Source: Impatiens glandulifera
Taxonomy: Eukaryota; Streptophyta; Magnoliopsida; Ericales; Balsaminaceae
Direction: 5' to 3'
DNA length: 64,000 nt
Assembly: GCF_907164915.1 (NCBI RefSeq)
Contig: NC_061862.1
Span: 143,972,972-144,036,971, forward strand
The notes beneath the pieces are model-generated. The model saw only the letters and a list, made by a program, of their open reading frames with translations, was not told where the DNA came from and did not search any database. This document shows positions 1 to 11,164 of this stretch, piece by piece. The first letter of the stretch is position 1. Every line of letters begins with the position of its first letter. Both the position numbers and the translations under genes were made by a program.

Positions 1-930
1 AGGTACTATGTGGTGCCTTACGATTCCTTCAGTTTTGCATAAAGAATAAATTCTTCAGAACAGAACTCTAAACCATTATTAGTATGCAAATATATTGGTT
101 TTATTATATGTTTCTAGTCTTTCACTCCTTAAACTTAGAGAACACATCACTCTTTTGCTTCAAGAAGAAAGCTCAAACTTTTCTGGAGAAATCATCGATA
201 ATTGTCAGCATATAATAAGCACCTCCAATAGGAGGCACCATAGACGGTCTCCAAATATCATAGTGAATATAATCAAGTGTTGTTTTAGTATTGTGGATGT
301 CTTTAGAGAATTTGAATATTTTCTTTTTTCCGAGAATAGTGCTCACAAATCTTGTCATTTTCAAGAAGTCCTCGTTTGCTAAATTCAATCATGTCATTTT
401 CACTCATATGACCAAGTCTAAGATGCCCCCGTCTTTGTGACATCGTCATTAGATAATAAAAAGCAGGTGACAACAGCATCGCCTAAAACGGTAGAGCCTT
501 TCATAAAACATGTTATATTTTCTTTCACCCTTCATCACAACAAGAACACTTTTACTAACCTTTATCACTCCACCTTCAGTAGTGTACTTGTATCCTTTTA
601 AATCGAGAGTACTAAGAGAAATTAGATTTCTCTTTAAATTAGAAATACGTCTTATATCACCTAGTGTTCGTGTAGCTCCATTGATTTTGATTGGTCTTAT
701 ACCCAGGACCTTACAGAATGAAATGTTTCACATTAATACAATAACTTTGGAAACTGTATCATAGGTTGAAAACCAATCCCGATTGGGACACATATGATAT
801 GTACAACCATAATTGAGTATCCATTCATCTTGAGATATCGCATCACAAACATAAGCCATAAAGTGTTCATTGTCTTCAGCTTCGGCAATACTAGATTCAC
901 CTAAATTTCCAGCCTGCTTTTCAGTCGAAT
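1..930 (-). pseudogene. Copia pol remnant: protease and integrase, broken
   Basis: Read right to left, this is the start of a Ty1/copia pol that leaves the window at base 1. Near 795-830 the reverse strand encodes a protease-like segment reading ILNYGC, followed by a YHMCPNRDWFST stretch. The family normally has ILDSGC, so the catalytic Asp has become Asn and the Ser has become Tyr. At 173-388 an integrase core start reads TLDYIHYDIWRPS and then IDDFSR. At about 48-97 it reads LHTNNGLEF, where the family has a D in TDNG, so a second integrase catalytic Asp is also lost. Stops and frameshifts separate the blocks. It lies just downstream of the gag remnant and belongs to the element whose 5' LTR is at 1750-2113. 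It is unrelated in detail to the two large Copia elements further right. Identification as Copia is firm; the lineage (TNT1-like) is inference. Confidence 0.85.
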
Positions 931-939
931 TACTACCCT

Positions 940-1690
940 CTTTCTTACCTTTATTTTGTATCTTCCAACACTCAGATTTTATGTCGCCTCCTTTCTTGCA
1001 ATAAATGCAAGTCTTCCAAGATTTTCTTGACTTCGATCTCTCTATCTCATTACTTTTTTTTAATCATTTTTCTTGGGTTCTTCCTCGATAAATCCCTCTA
1101 CTGGACCATTAAAATGACTAACAAGACGTTTCATCTTCTCCTCCTTAGAGAATAATGCATTATAAACATCATTAGTTGTGATAATATCATGACTAAATAA
1201 CATAGTATCACGAAACATAATATATGATGGGGCAATAAACACAACAAAATTAAAATTAGATCTTCATTGTCATACTTGACTTCCAAGACTTCCAAATCAG
1301 CAACAGTTTCTTTAAATGCTAATAAATGTTCTTGTAGAGGCGTACCTTCTGACATACGATAAAAATATAATTGTTTCTTCATATGTGGTTTACAGGTAGA
1401 TTTTTTTTTCATACATAGTTGTTCTAGCTTCAACCATAACCCAGTAACACTCGTCTCCTTTAGAACACCTTGTAGAACATTGTTTAACAGATGTACATGT
1501 ATATGAGACATAATTTTGCGATCCTTCCTCGATTTCTCTTCTATTGTCCACAAACTATGAATTTTATCAAACTATAATAGAGTTTTGTCCAAATCTATCT
1601 AAGTGAGAAAACCTCGCATCTTTATTTGTCATAAAGAAATTAAATCAGGTGTTGTGATCCAATAACAGAATATCGTAATTCATACTTGAC
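940..1690 (-). pseudogene. Copia gag remnant (UBN2-type) with altered zinc knuckle
   Basis: The reverse-strand reading at 1131-1553 and on to 1060 has the usual Copia gag flavour: a helix-rich segment with LWLKLEQLCMKK, then QLYFYRMSEGTPLQEHL and a DLEVLEVKYDNEDLIL stretch. A frame change near 1240 joins it to the rest. At about 985-1025 a nucleic-acid-binding zinc knuckle reads CIYCKKGGDIKSEC. This keeps the CX2CX4-x-X4C spacing, but the His is replaced by Asp. The protein would have packaged the element RNA. No intact start is visible, and stops occur upstream of 1553. It is flanked by the primer-binding site and LTR on its right and by the protease/integrase relic on its left. Confidence 0.85.
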
Positions 1691-1730
1691 ATATCTGAAA
1701 ATAGATATAGTCTCAGAATAAAAAAAATGC

Positions 1731-1747
1731 CCACAACTCTGATACCA
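1731..1747 (-). other. Primer-binding site of the left Copia relic
   Basis: The reverse strand reads TGGTATCAGAGTTGTGG immediately inside the LTR, after a two-base spacer. The first 11 bases match the usual plant Copia site complementary to the 3' end of initiator tRNA-Met. Confidence 0.85.
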
Positions 1748-1749
1748 AT

Positions 1750-2113
1750 TGTTGAAAAACAAGATATGAATTTAAGACTAATCAAGATAAAGAAGAGATA
1801 AAGTATCAACCAAGAAAGCATGTAAATAACACAAGATTTACGTAGAAATCTAAGACGGGAAAAATCATGGGTAGATGTGGAAACAATTCACTATGGTTAT
1901 GTTTTAAATAGAAGATTACAACTTAGAGAAAAATAATAATAATAATAAATATTATGTGTGTCAATAAAACTCTAATTAAGAACATGTATTTATATGTCCC
2001 ATAACTGGCTTAGTGAGCCCAATATCAAAAAATTAAGATTTTATTTTATTTTATTATATCGCGAGCCTAGACCCACCCAGATCAAAACTCATTTAGGTTA
2101 CCCTAATCTAACA
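1750..2113 (-). mobile_element. 5' LTR (364 bp) of the left Copia relic
   Basis: On the reverse strand the segment starts TGTTAGATTAGGG and ends TTTTTCAACA, with the TGTT...AACA ends typical of Copia LTRs, directly before the primer-binding site. A TATA box (TATAAATA, reverse strand) lies at 1987-1994. DNA homologous to the flank of the repeat unit begins at 2114, so 2113/2114 is the outer edge. The partner LTR lies beyond the left end of the window, so the target duplication cannot be checked. Confidence 0.8.
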
Positions 2114-2722
2114 GTGAACTTATTTGGTACATACTATTTTTATATAAAAGAAAAATGAACCAAATAGTATTTGGAAAAAAAAACATGAATCAAAATACTA
2201 GCATTTGATCAAAACAATTATAAAATAAAATAAATTTTATAATGTAATTTAACTATATCTTTAATATTAAATATTAATAAAAATCACAAACTTTTTATTT
2301 TGACAATTATAAAATAATGATTCATATTGTCATAATGATTATGATAAAATTTTATTTAAAAAGGGTTAAAGAAATGTTATTCATTTTTTTAACTTAGAAT
2401 TTTTAGAATTTTTAAGTAAATTTAAAGAAATATAATATTTATGGTAAAAAATAATAAAATTTAACTAATTTAATTAATAAAATATAAATTATAATGAAGA
2501 CCGGTCACCACTTTCCACTTTAATGCAAAATTTCTTAAATTCAAATGATAAAATAAAGACAATATCAGCTTCTTTAAAAATAAATATTTTGTCAGAATTT
2601 TGATCTCAATCACGATTTCATAACAAAATTGTAAAATTAAATTTAAAGTATTTTTTGGTAGTTTAATATTATGATTTATTTCTTTCTAATTTTTAAAGTT
2701 AATACGAATATAATATCATTAC

Positions 2723-4515
2723 TAGAGCTAGGCATCGTGCATTAACGTTCGTATTTAACTCGGACAAGTCGTGTTAGACTTTCAATCGTGTCGTGTTGTG
2801 TCGTGTCTAAATCTTATGCGTGTTGTATCGTGTTTTGATTCACTCAAAATATTATGATTCACGGACTCTTTCGTGTCGTGTTATTCGTGTCCACAAATTT
2901 ATTCGTGTCGTGCTAACTTGTGTTTAAATTTGTGTTTTATGTTATTCCGACTAAATTTGTCATCACACTCATGTTAATTATTTATTATTTATATATATAT
3001 ATATTAATTTATATTGTTAGTAAAAATTATAAAATATGATTATTATTTTTTTAAATTTATTTTTAAAATTAATTTAATAAATTAAATATATTAAATTTAT
3101 TTAAAAAGTTATTTAATATGTAAAATGTGTAAATAAAATTTTTAACTTATGATTTTATAAATAATAATTTGAATGCCAATTATTTAAAATGTGATTTAAA
3201 ACATATAAATAATTATTCAAATAAAATAGTTAAATTTGTTGTTATAAAATTATTAATTTATTTTTAAAAAAATAATATATTAAACTAGTTAAATATGATA
3301 TATGAATTTTATAATTTTTAAAATATTAGATAAGAATTTATACTTAATTATTTTATAAGGTATATATGATAATTGTTATTATATATAATTAAAAGTAGTG
3401 GAGATTTTTTATGATGAAATATAGTTGTTTTTTTTAATGTTTTATTAACTTTTAAAATTTTGAGTGGTTTAATATATTTTAATTGATTTAGTGAATATGT
3501 AATCAATAACAAGTAAATATTTTTTTAGAAAAAATAATTATTAAAATTGATATATTATTAATTTTTTATTTTATATAATTTAAAGTAGTTCGATATACTT
3601 TAGGTTATAAAATATTTCTATAACAATTCGCAATTATATTTTTTTTAATTAATATTAATTTTATAAATTTGATTTTTATTTAATTAATAAAATTAATTTA
3701 ACTTTTTTATTTTATAAATTATATTTTTTTTGTTTGATAAATTTTTTTTATTAACTTGTAAAATTTTGGAGCGATTTAAGATTTTTTAAAATGATATGAT
3801 GATAAATAATTAAATATGTGATCAATTATTAGGAGACATGCTAATTTAATAATGTTAATATAAATGTGTGTAGTTTTAGTAAGAAATTGGGAAATAAAGT
3901 GGGAATGGTGGGTAGAAATTATAAATATATGATTATAATATTAAAATTAAAATTATTATCATATATTTATTATTTAATATATTAATAATAATTAAAATTA
4001 TAAATAATTTAAAATTTTAAAAATTAAAAAGGAATTAATAAAAAGAATATTGAAAAGAATTATTAATAAACTCACATTTCTATTAATATAATATATTTTT
4101 TTATTTTATTTTAATTTATATTATTTAAGTTAATATTTTATTTTAATATTTGAATTTTAATTATAAATATTATATTTATGAAATTAAATAATTTATTAAA
4201 TGAATAAAAATGTATTAGATTTAGAGAATGTTAATGTGAGTAACATAGTTCATGTGACTAATTGTGTTTATGTCGTTTTTTTGTGCATACTCAGTGCCCG
4301 TGTCGTATCTATACTTGTGTCGTGTCTATACTCGTGTGGTGTCTGTGTCGACTCGTAACCGTGTTACGATCGTATAAACTCATAATCGTGTCATGATCGT
4401 GTCGTCTCGTGTCAACCCAAAACTCGAGTGAAATAATATTGTATCGTGTCGTTCCGTACAAATATCGTGTTGAATCGTGTCGGTTCGTATTTATCCAACC
4501 CATTGTCCACCTCTT
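2723..4515. mobile_element. Non-autonomous hAT-like element, 1.79 kb, with 8-bp target duplication
   Basis: The element starts TAGAGCTAGGCATCG and its right end reversed reads AAGAGGTGGACAATGG, which are imperfect terminal inverted repeats of hAT type. It is flanked by ATCATTAC (2715-2722) and ATCCTTAT (4516-4523), an 8-bp duplication with two mismatches. Units B (about 16427-16460) and C (about 28200-28240) keep the unfilled site, reading CTATCCTTACCACG. Both ends (2745-2940 and 4285-4500) are dense in CGTGTCG and its variants in direct repeat, as in the subterminal transposase-binding regions of hAT elements. The middle is over 80% A+T by eye and has no credible ORF, so it would need a transposase from elsewhere. 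Confidence 0.82.
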
Positions 4516-4564
4516 ATCCTTATCAAGTTTTAATTTTTTATTTATACTTGTGGACAAGACATCG

Positions 4565-4644
4565 TAATAATATAATAATATAATAATATAATAATATAAT
4601 AATATAATAATATAATAATATAATAATATAATAATATAATAATA
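4565..4644. repeat. Microsatellite (TAATAATA)x10
   Basis: Ten perfect copies of an 8-bp unit just right of the hAT element. Units B and C have only one to two units at the matching place (about 16491 and 28278), so the expansion is private to unit A. Confidence 0.95.
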
Positions 4645-4919
4645 TGTTTTCTTACTTCGTTTATTACAAAGATTATTTTCAAAATAATTTTCCTTATTAA
4701 ATTATTTTTTAGAATCATAATCTATATCATTTTATAGATTATTGTAATTTTTATAGAAATGTAATAAATGTAGTTTAATTATCAAATAAAAGGAGATTCA
4801 CAAATTAATTTAAGCAACTTTCTAAATACTGTTAATTTCAATTTAAATAACAGCCTCAATCTATGAATTAGCCCATATCATCACATCTCCTCCTTTGTTC
4901 TTCTATTAATTTACTGACA

Positions 4920-5546
4920 ATGACTTCTCTAAGGTCAACTTCCTTATTAATCCTAGCTTTATTCATGGCTTCTGGTAAGCTTTTTTTTTGTTCTTATAAC
5001 ATTACAATTATAAAAGTAAAAACTTAATTCAAATTTCCATTTTTCGGAATTTTCTTGTTCGTAGTTTATGTAGAATAAAGTATAAATATTTGTGGTTTAA
5101 ATTGTTACTCATTTAATCTATCAAACTTATAACCATGGCTCAAATCTGACTCATGAATACGGTTTTATTTTCTCTCTTAAGATGTTACTATCGATATCCA
5201 TGTTTACATTTTTTCTATTGACTATTGATCGATCTTGACCTAGATCATGATTCAGGATTGTTGCTTTAGGTATTCTACCTCATGTCATAGATAGAAACAA
5301 ATGCAAAGTTAAAATTATCGATAATATGTATAATTTGTTTTACTAATATGATATGTAGGCATGACTTATTTGGCCGAATCGAAAATGATATCACCAGTTT
5401 TCCGACCTTGTAAAGTAAATAAAGATTGTGCTGATTATGGAATGAAGTATTGTCACGATAGGCCGGATCCAATGGGGTTTTGTCTTTTCACTGTTCCTTA
5501 CCATTGTGTATGTTTTACATTGGAGAATCCTCCTCTTCATGAATAA
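4920..5546 (+). CDS. Defensin-like (DEFL) six-cysteine secreted peptide, copy A, two exons
   Basis: Exon 1 (4920-4974) encodes MTSLRSTSLLILALFMAS, a clear signal peptide. The intron (4975-5358) begins GTAAGC and ends TATGTAG, with a phase-1 junction that creates Gly. Exon 2 (5359-5546) gives the mature part and stops at TAA, for 80 aa in total. The six cysteines are spaced C-x5-C-x7-C-x9-C-x7-C-x-C. The GFC...CVC segment fits the gamma-core pattern GxC...C with a final CxC. A signal-peptide exon plus a Cys-rich exon is the classic architecture of plant DEFL/CRP genes, which act in the apoplast in defence or cell signalling. Which role this one has cannot be read from sequence. A weak TATA-like ATTTAAATA lies about 80 bp upstream, and AATAAA overlaps the stop. 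The copy differs from B and C by Thr instead of Ile in the CLF[T/I]VPY stretch. It could also be called late-nodulin-like; DEFL fits better. Confidence 0.82.
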
Positions 5547-5767
5547 ATTATGCAATTTTAATTGAAGCTTTTTTTGAATCTTGTAGATTTAGAATGTTCT
5601 AATAATATATTTTATGATATTGATAGTTTTTTCCGAATTCAAACATCATTTTTCTGTTTATTTTGTGTATAAATAATTGAATCCATAATTTTATAGTCAT
5701 GATATGCTCTACTATATCAGTTAAATGAGGTTTTTTTTCTCATAATTCCTTTTTTGAAAAGAAATAT

Positions 5768-5799
<32 letters not shown>

Positions 5800-7339
5800 T
5801 ATATATAATTGTAATTTCAATTCAATTTTTAATTATACAAGATGTAACTTAAACTTCTTATAATTTACATATTTTATTAAATACAAGTCTGTGAGACTGA
5901 TTTGAATGGAATGATCAATCTAAAACGAAATATTGGCCAACTTTAAAAAAAAATGTATCTAATTTATTGAGAAACTAACACATAATTTGTACATATGAAT
6001 CTAGTTAGATTGATAAAACAAAATGTGATTCAATAAAAATACATTTTACAACCATGTTTAGTTCATTCAGAAAATTTGTTTTATTCACAAGAATCTTACC
6101 TATGAATCAAACAACTTGGATTAAAGTTTACCTATAAAATCAAACAGTTTAAATTGAAGTTGTAATCATGCTAGTTTTTTTAAAGAATAATATATAATTT
6201 AAAATAAATTAATTAAATTACAAGCAAATGATCAAATTAATGCTTTCTAAAAACTTTACCAGTCACCCAATAATCATAAATGAAGATATACATACTCAAA
6301 TTAAGATATTCTACAACAAGTCTAGGAACAATGTTTAAAAATGACAAACAAAATATGCATAATTAATTAATTCAACTGAAATTACAGAATAATAAAAAAC
6401 ATATATTTAAGGATTCAATCAATCTAAATACAACTACATAGATTTAGTAAATTTAAATCTAATTAATGAAATCTACCTAAATTTAATCTTTACAATTTTG
6501 TTATTTTACAAAATTTTGAATTGTGCTAAACCTACATCTTTGGAGTAGTTTGGATCCAATTTATTACAAAATTAGTAGTGAAAGTTTAAATCATTATCAC
6601 AATTATTTTTTTAAATTGAAAAATTAGAAAGTAAGGATTATTTTTATTTTCATTTGGTATAAAAGGTTTAATTAAGTTAGATAAAAAAAATGATAAAAAA
6701 CGTATATTTTTGATAGTGCAACTTCAATGTAACGAAAACAAGGCCACGGATTCGACGTGCCTGCCACATATGCAAGAAAGATAAAAAAATGTCTAAATTC
6801 AATTTCCGCTCATTGTCGTCAAATCATTTCTCTCTCTCATATCTCCTCAGCAAAAATGGTCTTCAAACCCAAAATCCTAGATTTATTCTTTACGTGAACT
6901 CAAAAATACAATTGTTTTCGCCAAAATGATAGATTTTCAGTTTTAATTATACAAAAACATTTATTTTTATTTTGTATAGATAATGATAGTCTTCAAGTTT
7001 AATGCTTAGAAATACAACAAAGACAACGCCATAAAAGATGAAACATTGAACAAATCGTCCATTGAACCCGAAAATACCATTTTTATTACTTATGTAGTTT
7101 GGTTAATAGATTTCATTATTGTTGTGTTAGTCCTTTGTTAATGCTTATACTTTATTTTATTATTTTGATACTATTCTATTTGATTGTTTATTTATAACAT
7201 TATTTTTATACTAATTTAGTTTGGTTTCATGTTTCTAGCTTTGTTTTTGCTATTAATTTAGTTAGGTTTCATATTTTTAATATGCCATGTTTAGCCATAT
7301 TTCTACAATTATTATGTTAAAAAAAAACATGAATTTTTC
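5547..7339. other. Non-coding flank downstream of DEFL copy A
   Basis: AT-rich DNA with no credible gene. It holds an (AT)n microsatellite at 5764-5808, also present in unit C but deleted from unit B. The rest aligns collinearly with 17310-18840 and 29179-30720 and contains no terminal inverted repeats or LTR ends that I can recognise. Short ORFs here are not conserved in frame between copies. Confidence 0.6.
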
Positions 7340-7770
7340 AATTTTACGTTCCATGTTCAGTGCTAAACAGTTCCATGTTCAGCGTTGAACAAGGCCATGT
7401 TCAGTATTGATCAAAGCCATGTTCAACACTTTTTTAATGTTGAAAAAAACTTGGATTTTTCAGTTTGGCAATACATGTTCAATACCGAACAAGGCCATGT
7501 TCAGCGTTGAACAAGGCCATGTTCGACACTTTTTTTATGCCGAAAAAAACATGAATTTCTTAAGATTTTTATTTCATGTTCAACACCTTATAAGGCCATG
7601 TTCAGCGTCGAGCAATACCATGTTCAGCGCTGAACAAGGCCATGTTCGGCAAAATTTGAATTTTTTAGTTATGCATTCCTTGTCCAACGCCGAACAAGGC
7701 CATGTTCAGCGCTGGACAATGTCATGTTCGATACTTTTTTATGTTAAAAAAACTTTTATTTGTCGGTTCT
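7340..7770. repeat. Short-repeat array with 16-bp perfect palindrome, unit A
   Basis: Many direct copies of AAGGCCATGTTCAGCGC, with variants in GCG/GTG and CTGAA/CCGAA, alternate with A/T-rich spacers containing TTTTTTATG and GAAAAAAAC. TGTTCAGCGCTGAACA at 7621-7636 is its own reverse complement over all 16 bases. The same GGCCATGTTCAGCGCC core recurs in the satellite on the other side of the FAR1 relic. Long apparent ORFs across the array are a by-product of the repeat, not genes. Confidence 0.85.
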
Positions 7771-7954
7771 AAAGGTCATGTTGGAATAACTTGGAATGAA
7801 CTTTTATAGAGACATGTTAAGCCTTTCTGGACTAACTTGGAATGACTCTTTCGCATTAAATTTCCAATGTTGGAATCACATTTTCTCCCAAGAAAAAGTT
7901 TGTGAATTATATAAATCAATCAACTAGATTCGACATTTGCAAAGTAAGCATAAA

Positions 7955-9600
7955 AAATAGTGAAACTGGTGAGCATGAATTCTTCACCATTGCATTGTGT
8001 CAAAAGTGGTATGAAAGCATCAGAGTTCAAAATTATTTTACAACCTAGGCCTACAACTAAGACAAACTGTAAAGTTATGATTAATGTAGTTATTTAGAAT
8101 AAAGGAAAATTTGTGATAACAAGTGTATGTCTTGAGAACAATCATACATTAAGACATGGGAGGACACAATATGTTTGATCATATAAAGTAATAAACATAA
8201 ATGCAAAGAGGAGATTGAAATTAAACGATAAAGCTTGAATAATTTTGGCCAAAAGTTTTCAATCTTTTGTAGTAGAAGCTAGAGGGTATCATAACCTATC
8301 TTTTGATGAGAGAACATGTAGAAATTTCATTACAAAAACTCGATGGTTGAGGTTAAGGAGTGGGGATGCTGAAGCACTTAATAATTATTTCTTAAGAATG
8401 CTAATCATGAAATCTTACTTTTTCTACTCGCTTGATTTGGACAAGGAATTCTGAATTAGAAACGTATTTTGGGCATATGGAAGGTGTAGGTCTGCCTTTG
8501 AGTATTTCTCTAATGTTAGCACTTTATATACAACTTATTTGACTAATGACTATGACATGCCCTTTGCTCCATTTGTAGGGGTCAATAATCATGGTCAATC
8601 CATTTTACTTGAATGTATCATATTTTCAAGTGAAGATTTAAAGTCTTTCAATTGGTTGTTCAAAAATTGGTTGGCATGTATGCTTGGTTGAGCTATAAAT
8701 GCCATAATCACAAACCAATGTCGATCCATGGCAATTACAATTGAAAAGGTTTTCTAAAGTTCACAATTGTTTTGTTTTTGGAATATCATAAAGAAACTTT
8801 CTACAAAATTTGAAAGTCATACTGAATATAAACTAATAAAGAAAATGTTGAAAAACATTGTATATAACTCTATTAATATTAAACAATGCGAAGACAATTG
8901 ATGAGACTAATAGAATATTTCAGTTGGAAGACAACGACTAGTTGAATTCTTTATTTTTGGAAAGATCTAAATGAATACATGTTTATGTGAAAGTCAACTT
9001 TTGGGAAAAGATGTCCATATCTCAACGGAGTAAAGTATGAATGCCTTTTTTTGATAACTTTGTGCACTCCAAAACATCCCTCAAACAATTTGTGGAGCAA
9101 TATATTAAGTTTTGTTGAAGATTATTGAGAAATAAAAGAAACTGAATTTTCAATCGTTTAATTCTCTAATACCAATTGTCAGTGGTTATGATTTTGAAAG
9201 GCAATTTTAAAGCTTCTACACTCAAGACATATTTAAGTTATTCCAACAAGAAGTTAGAGGGTTGCGTTCTACGATATATTTGTATTGAAAGAGGAAATGA
9301 TAACTTTTATATTTGAAGTTGTAGAAAACATTTTGGAGGTTAATGGAGAATATTTAAGAGATATTTCTTATAAAGTGCACTATACCAAACTTGACTGCAA
9401 TTTTAATGTCAACGATGAATGTTTGAGTTCAGAGGTATATTGTGTAGACATATCATTGTTGTGTTGTGAAGAATGAAGGTGGATGAGGTTAAATGTGTTT
9501 TAGCATGGACCGGTGGTGTAAAGATGCATGGGTATAAAACTATCACCAATATTAATGATTTATATGTGTGTGGAAGAAAAAAATGTTACAATAGTCTAAG
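7955..9600 (+). pseudogene. FAR1/FHY3-family MULE transposase relic, unit A
   Basis: The remnant of a transposase-derived gene runs through all three frames. Around 7970-8160 is the FAR1 DNA-binding zinc finger (TKTNCKVMINVVI, then VCLENNHTLRHG). At 8265-8460 come SFDERTCRNFIT, DAEALNNYFLRM and LDLDKEF. At 8515-8640 comes the MULE catalytic core start, reading LYTTYLTNDYDMPFAPF. The first catalytic Asp is Tyr here (unit C keeps FDTTYLT). A SWIM-type zinc finger trace follows near 9400. Stops and frameshifts are frequent, so no protein is made. The reading frame is interrupted at 9601 by a hAT-like element, and the C-terminal part resumes at 10499. Family identity is firm; whether it was a MULE transposon gene or a host FAR1-related gene is open. 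Confidence 0.8.
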
Positions 9601-10490
9601 GTAGGTTTGCAAATGAGTTGCGCCGAGCTCAATCTTTCTTGAGCTCGAGCTCGACTTGAACGAGTTTATAAATTTGAGCTCCTAATTGACTCAACTATTT
9701 ACCTACAAGCTCGGCTCGACTCGAAAGTTTGAACATAAATTAAATTTTCAAGCTTGAACTTGAGCTTGATATTCGAACTCGAATTCAAACGAAAATTATT
9801 TTCAAAATGAAAATATCAAATTTCCATAGATATTCAACATTCAAAGCATGATATTTTAAAATGAAAATATGAAATCATCATAACTATTCAAAATTCCAAA
9901 AATGATATATAAAAGAGTTTTTTCCTTCTTTGTCGTCAAATTTTCAAAAGAAATTATAGTTATTTAAAAGAAAAAACAATAACGATCAAAGAAAATACTA
10001 AACCTATGAATAAATGAGAGGTAATATAAAGAAATAAAAAAACCTCTTGTAAACTAATGAGAGAAATAGTGTAAGTGAGATATAATATGAAAAAATGAAG
10101 AAACTCTTGTGAATGAGTGAGAGAAATGGTATAAATTTGAGATATTATGAAGAAACTCTTATTAACGAGTAAGAAATTTTGAAGAGGAAAAGTCATGTAG
10201 GATATGATAATGTTTTAGGGAATTAGGGCTTTGCTTTTTAACTTTTGGACAATAAGATATATTAATGTGGATTGTGAGCCTTCCATATATGGACTTTGAT
10301 AAGAGAGAGTAAAAAAAATATTTGTTTTAAATTTTAATATTAAAATAAATATATATTATATATTATAAGGCTCGAAAAATCTCGACAAACCATTGATCAA
10401 ATATTATATGAGCTCGAGCTTGACTTCAACTCGGTTAAAGTCGAGCTTTGACCGAGTGGCTCACGAGTGGCTTGACAGATTTGCAGTTGT
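9601..10490. mobile_element. hAT-like non-autonomous element (GAGCTCGAGC type), unit A copy
   Basis: Ends resemble TAGGGTTGCAAATGAG, and the element is flanked by AGTCTAAG (9593-9600) and AGTCTAAA (10491-10498), an 8-bp duplication. Both ends are rich in GAGCTCGAGC/CTCGACTCG direct repeats. The interior has no ORF of note. The same insertion sits at the same site in units B and C, so it predates the triplication. Confidence 0.82.
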
Positions 10491-10498
10491 AGTCTAAA

Positions 10499-10790
10499 TC
10501 TATTTATGCAAGAGATTCAACATCCTAGATCAAAATATGGAGACAATTGTTTTATTTTACTGAACAACTTAAAATCCTTGAAGGAACAATTTATGTTTAT
10601 GGAACATAATCATGGAAGGGAAGACAAAGGCACCGAAGTATCTCCATCAACATGAATTTTTATACACTCTCATGTGAAATTAAGAGCTCTAGGTTGAAAA
10701 CCAACTAAAAGAAAACAATCTTTCATTGAGAAAATTGTAAGAAAGTCGGCCTCAAGATCCCGAAAGAAGGTTTGACTGCATTATTCCGTA
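10499..10790 (+). pseudogene. C-terminal part of the FAR1-like relic, unit A
   Basis: Reading resumes after the hAT insertion. A translated segment ends with KRKQSFIEKIVRKS and SRSRKK, a basic tail like that of FAR1-related proteins. Stops are present. It continues the gene interrupted at 9601. Confidence 0.6.
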
Positions 10791-11164
10791 TCTTAATTAT
10801 TTAACATGTGATTTATGTTATGTTTAATAGAAGTTTTGTAGTTTTTTGTTTGTTTTATCCTACAACTTCAATTCCAATATTAACTCCACAACCATGGATC
10901 TAGAGTTTGAGCATGCCTAACACTACATTCATGTTTCTCTTGTCATCACAACTTTTGCAGGTAGGGTTTACAACGAATGCATAAACAGACGTGAATGCCT
11001 ACTACCCCATTGACATCATAAAAGATTAAGGATGTTAATTTCATAATATTGTAACTTACATTTTGTGAATAGTGTAAACATGTTGTGAATATTGTGAATA
11101 GTGTAAAAATGTTGCGAAAAGTGTAAATAAAACATGATTTGAATAAATATAACATGTTCATTGT

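Noticed and set aside
4561..4660. A CRISPR-like or telomeric array.
   Set aside because: The 8-bp TAATAATA repeat has no spacers and is not a telomere motif. It is an ordinary microsatellite.
7407..7772. A 121-codon ORF across the palindrome array (and its match at 18886-19227).
   Set aside because: It simply translates the short repeats and is not kept in unit C. Composition follows the repeat, and there is no domain.
9960..10196. A 78-codon hydrophobic ORF on the reverse strand, nearly repeated at 21437-21673.
   Set aside because: It lies wholly inside the non-autonomous hAT-like element. The resemblance comes from the shared insertion, not coding constraint.
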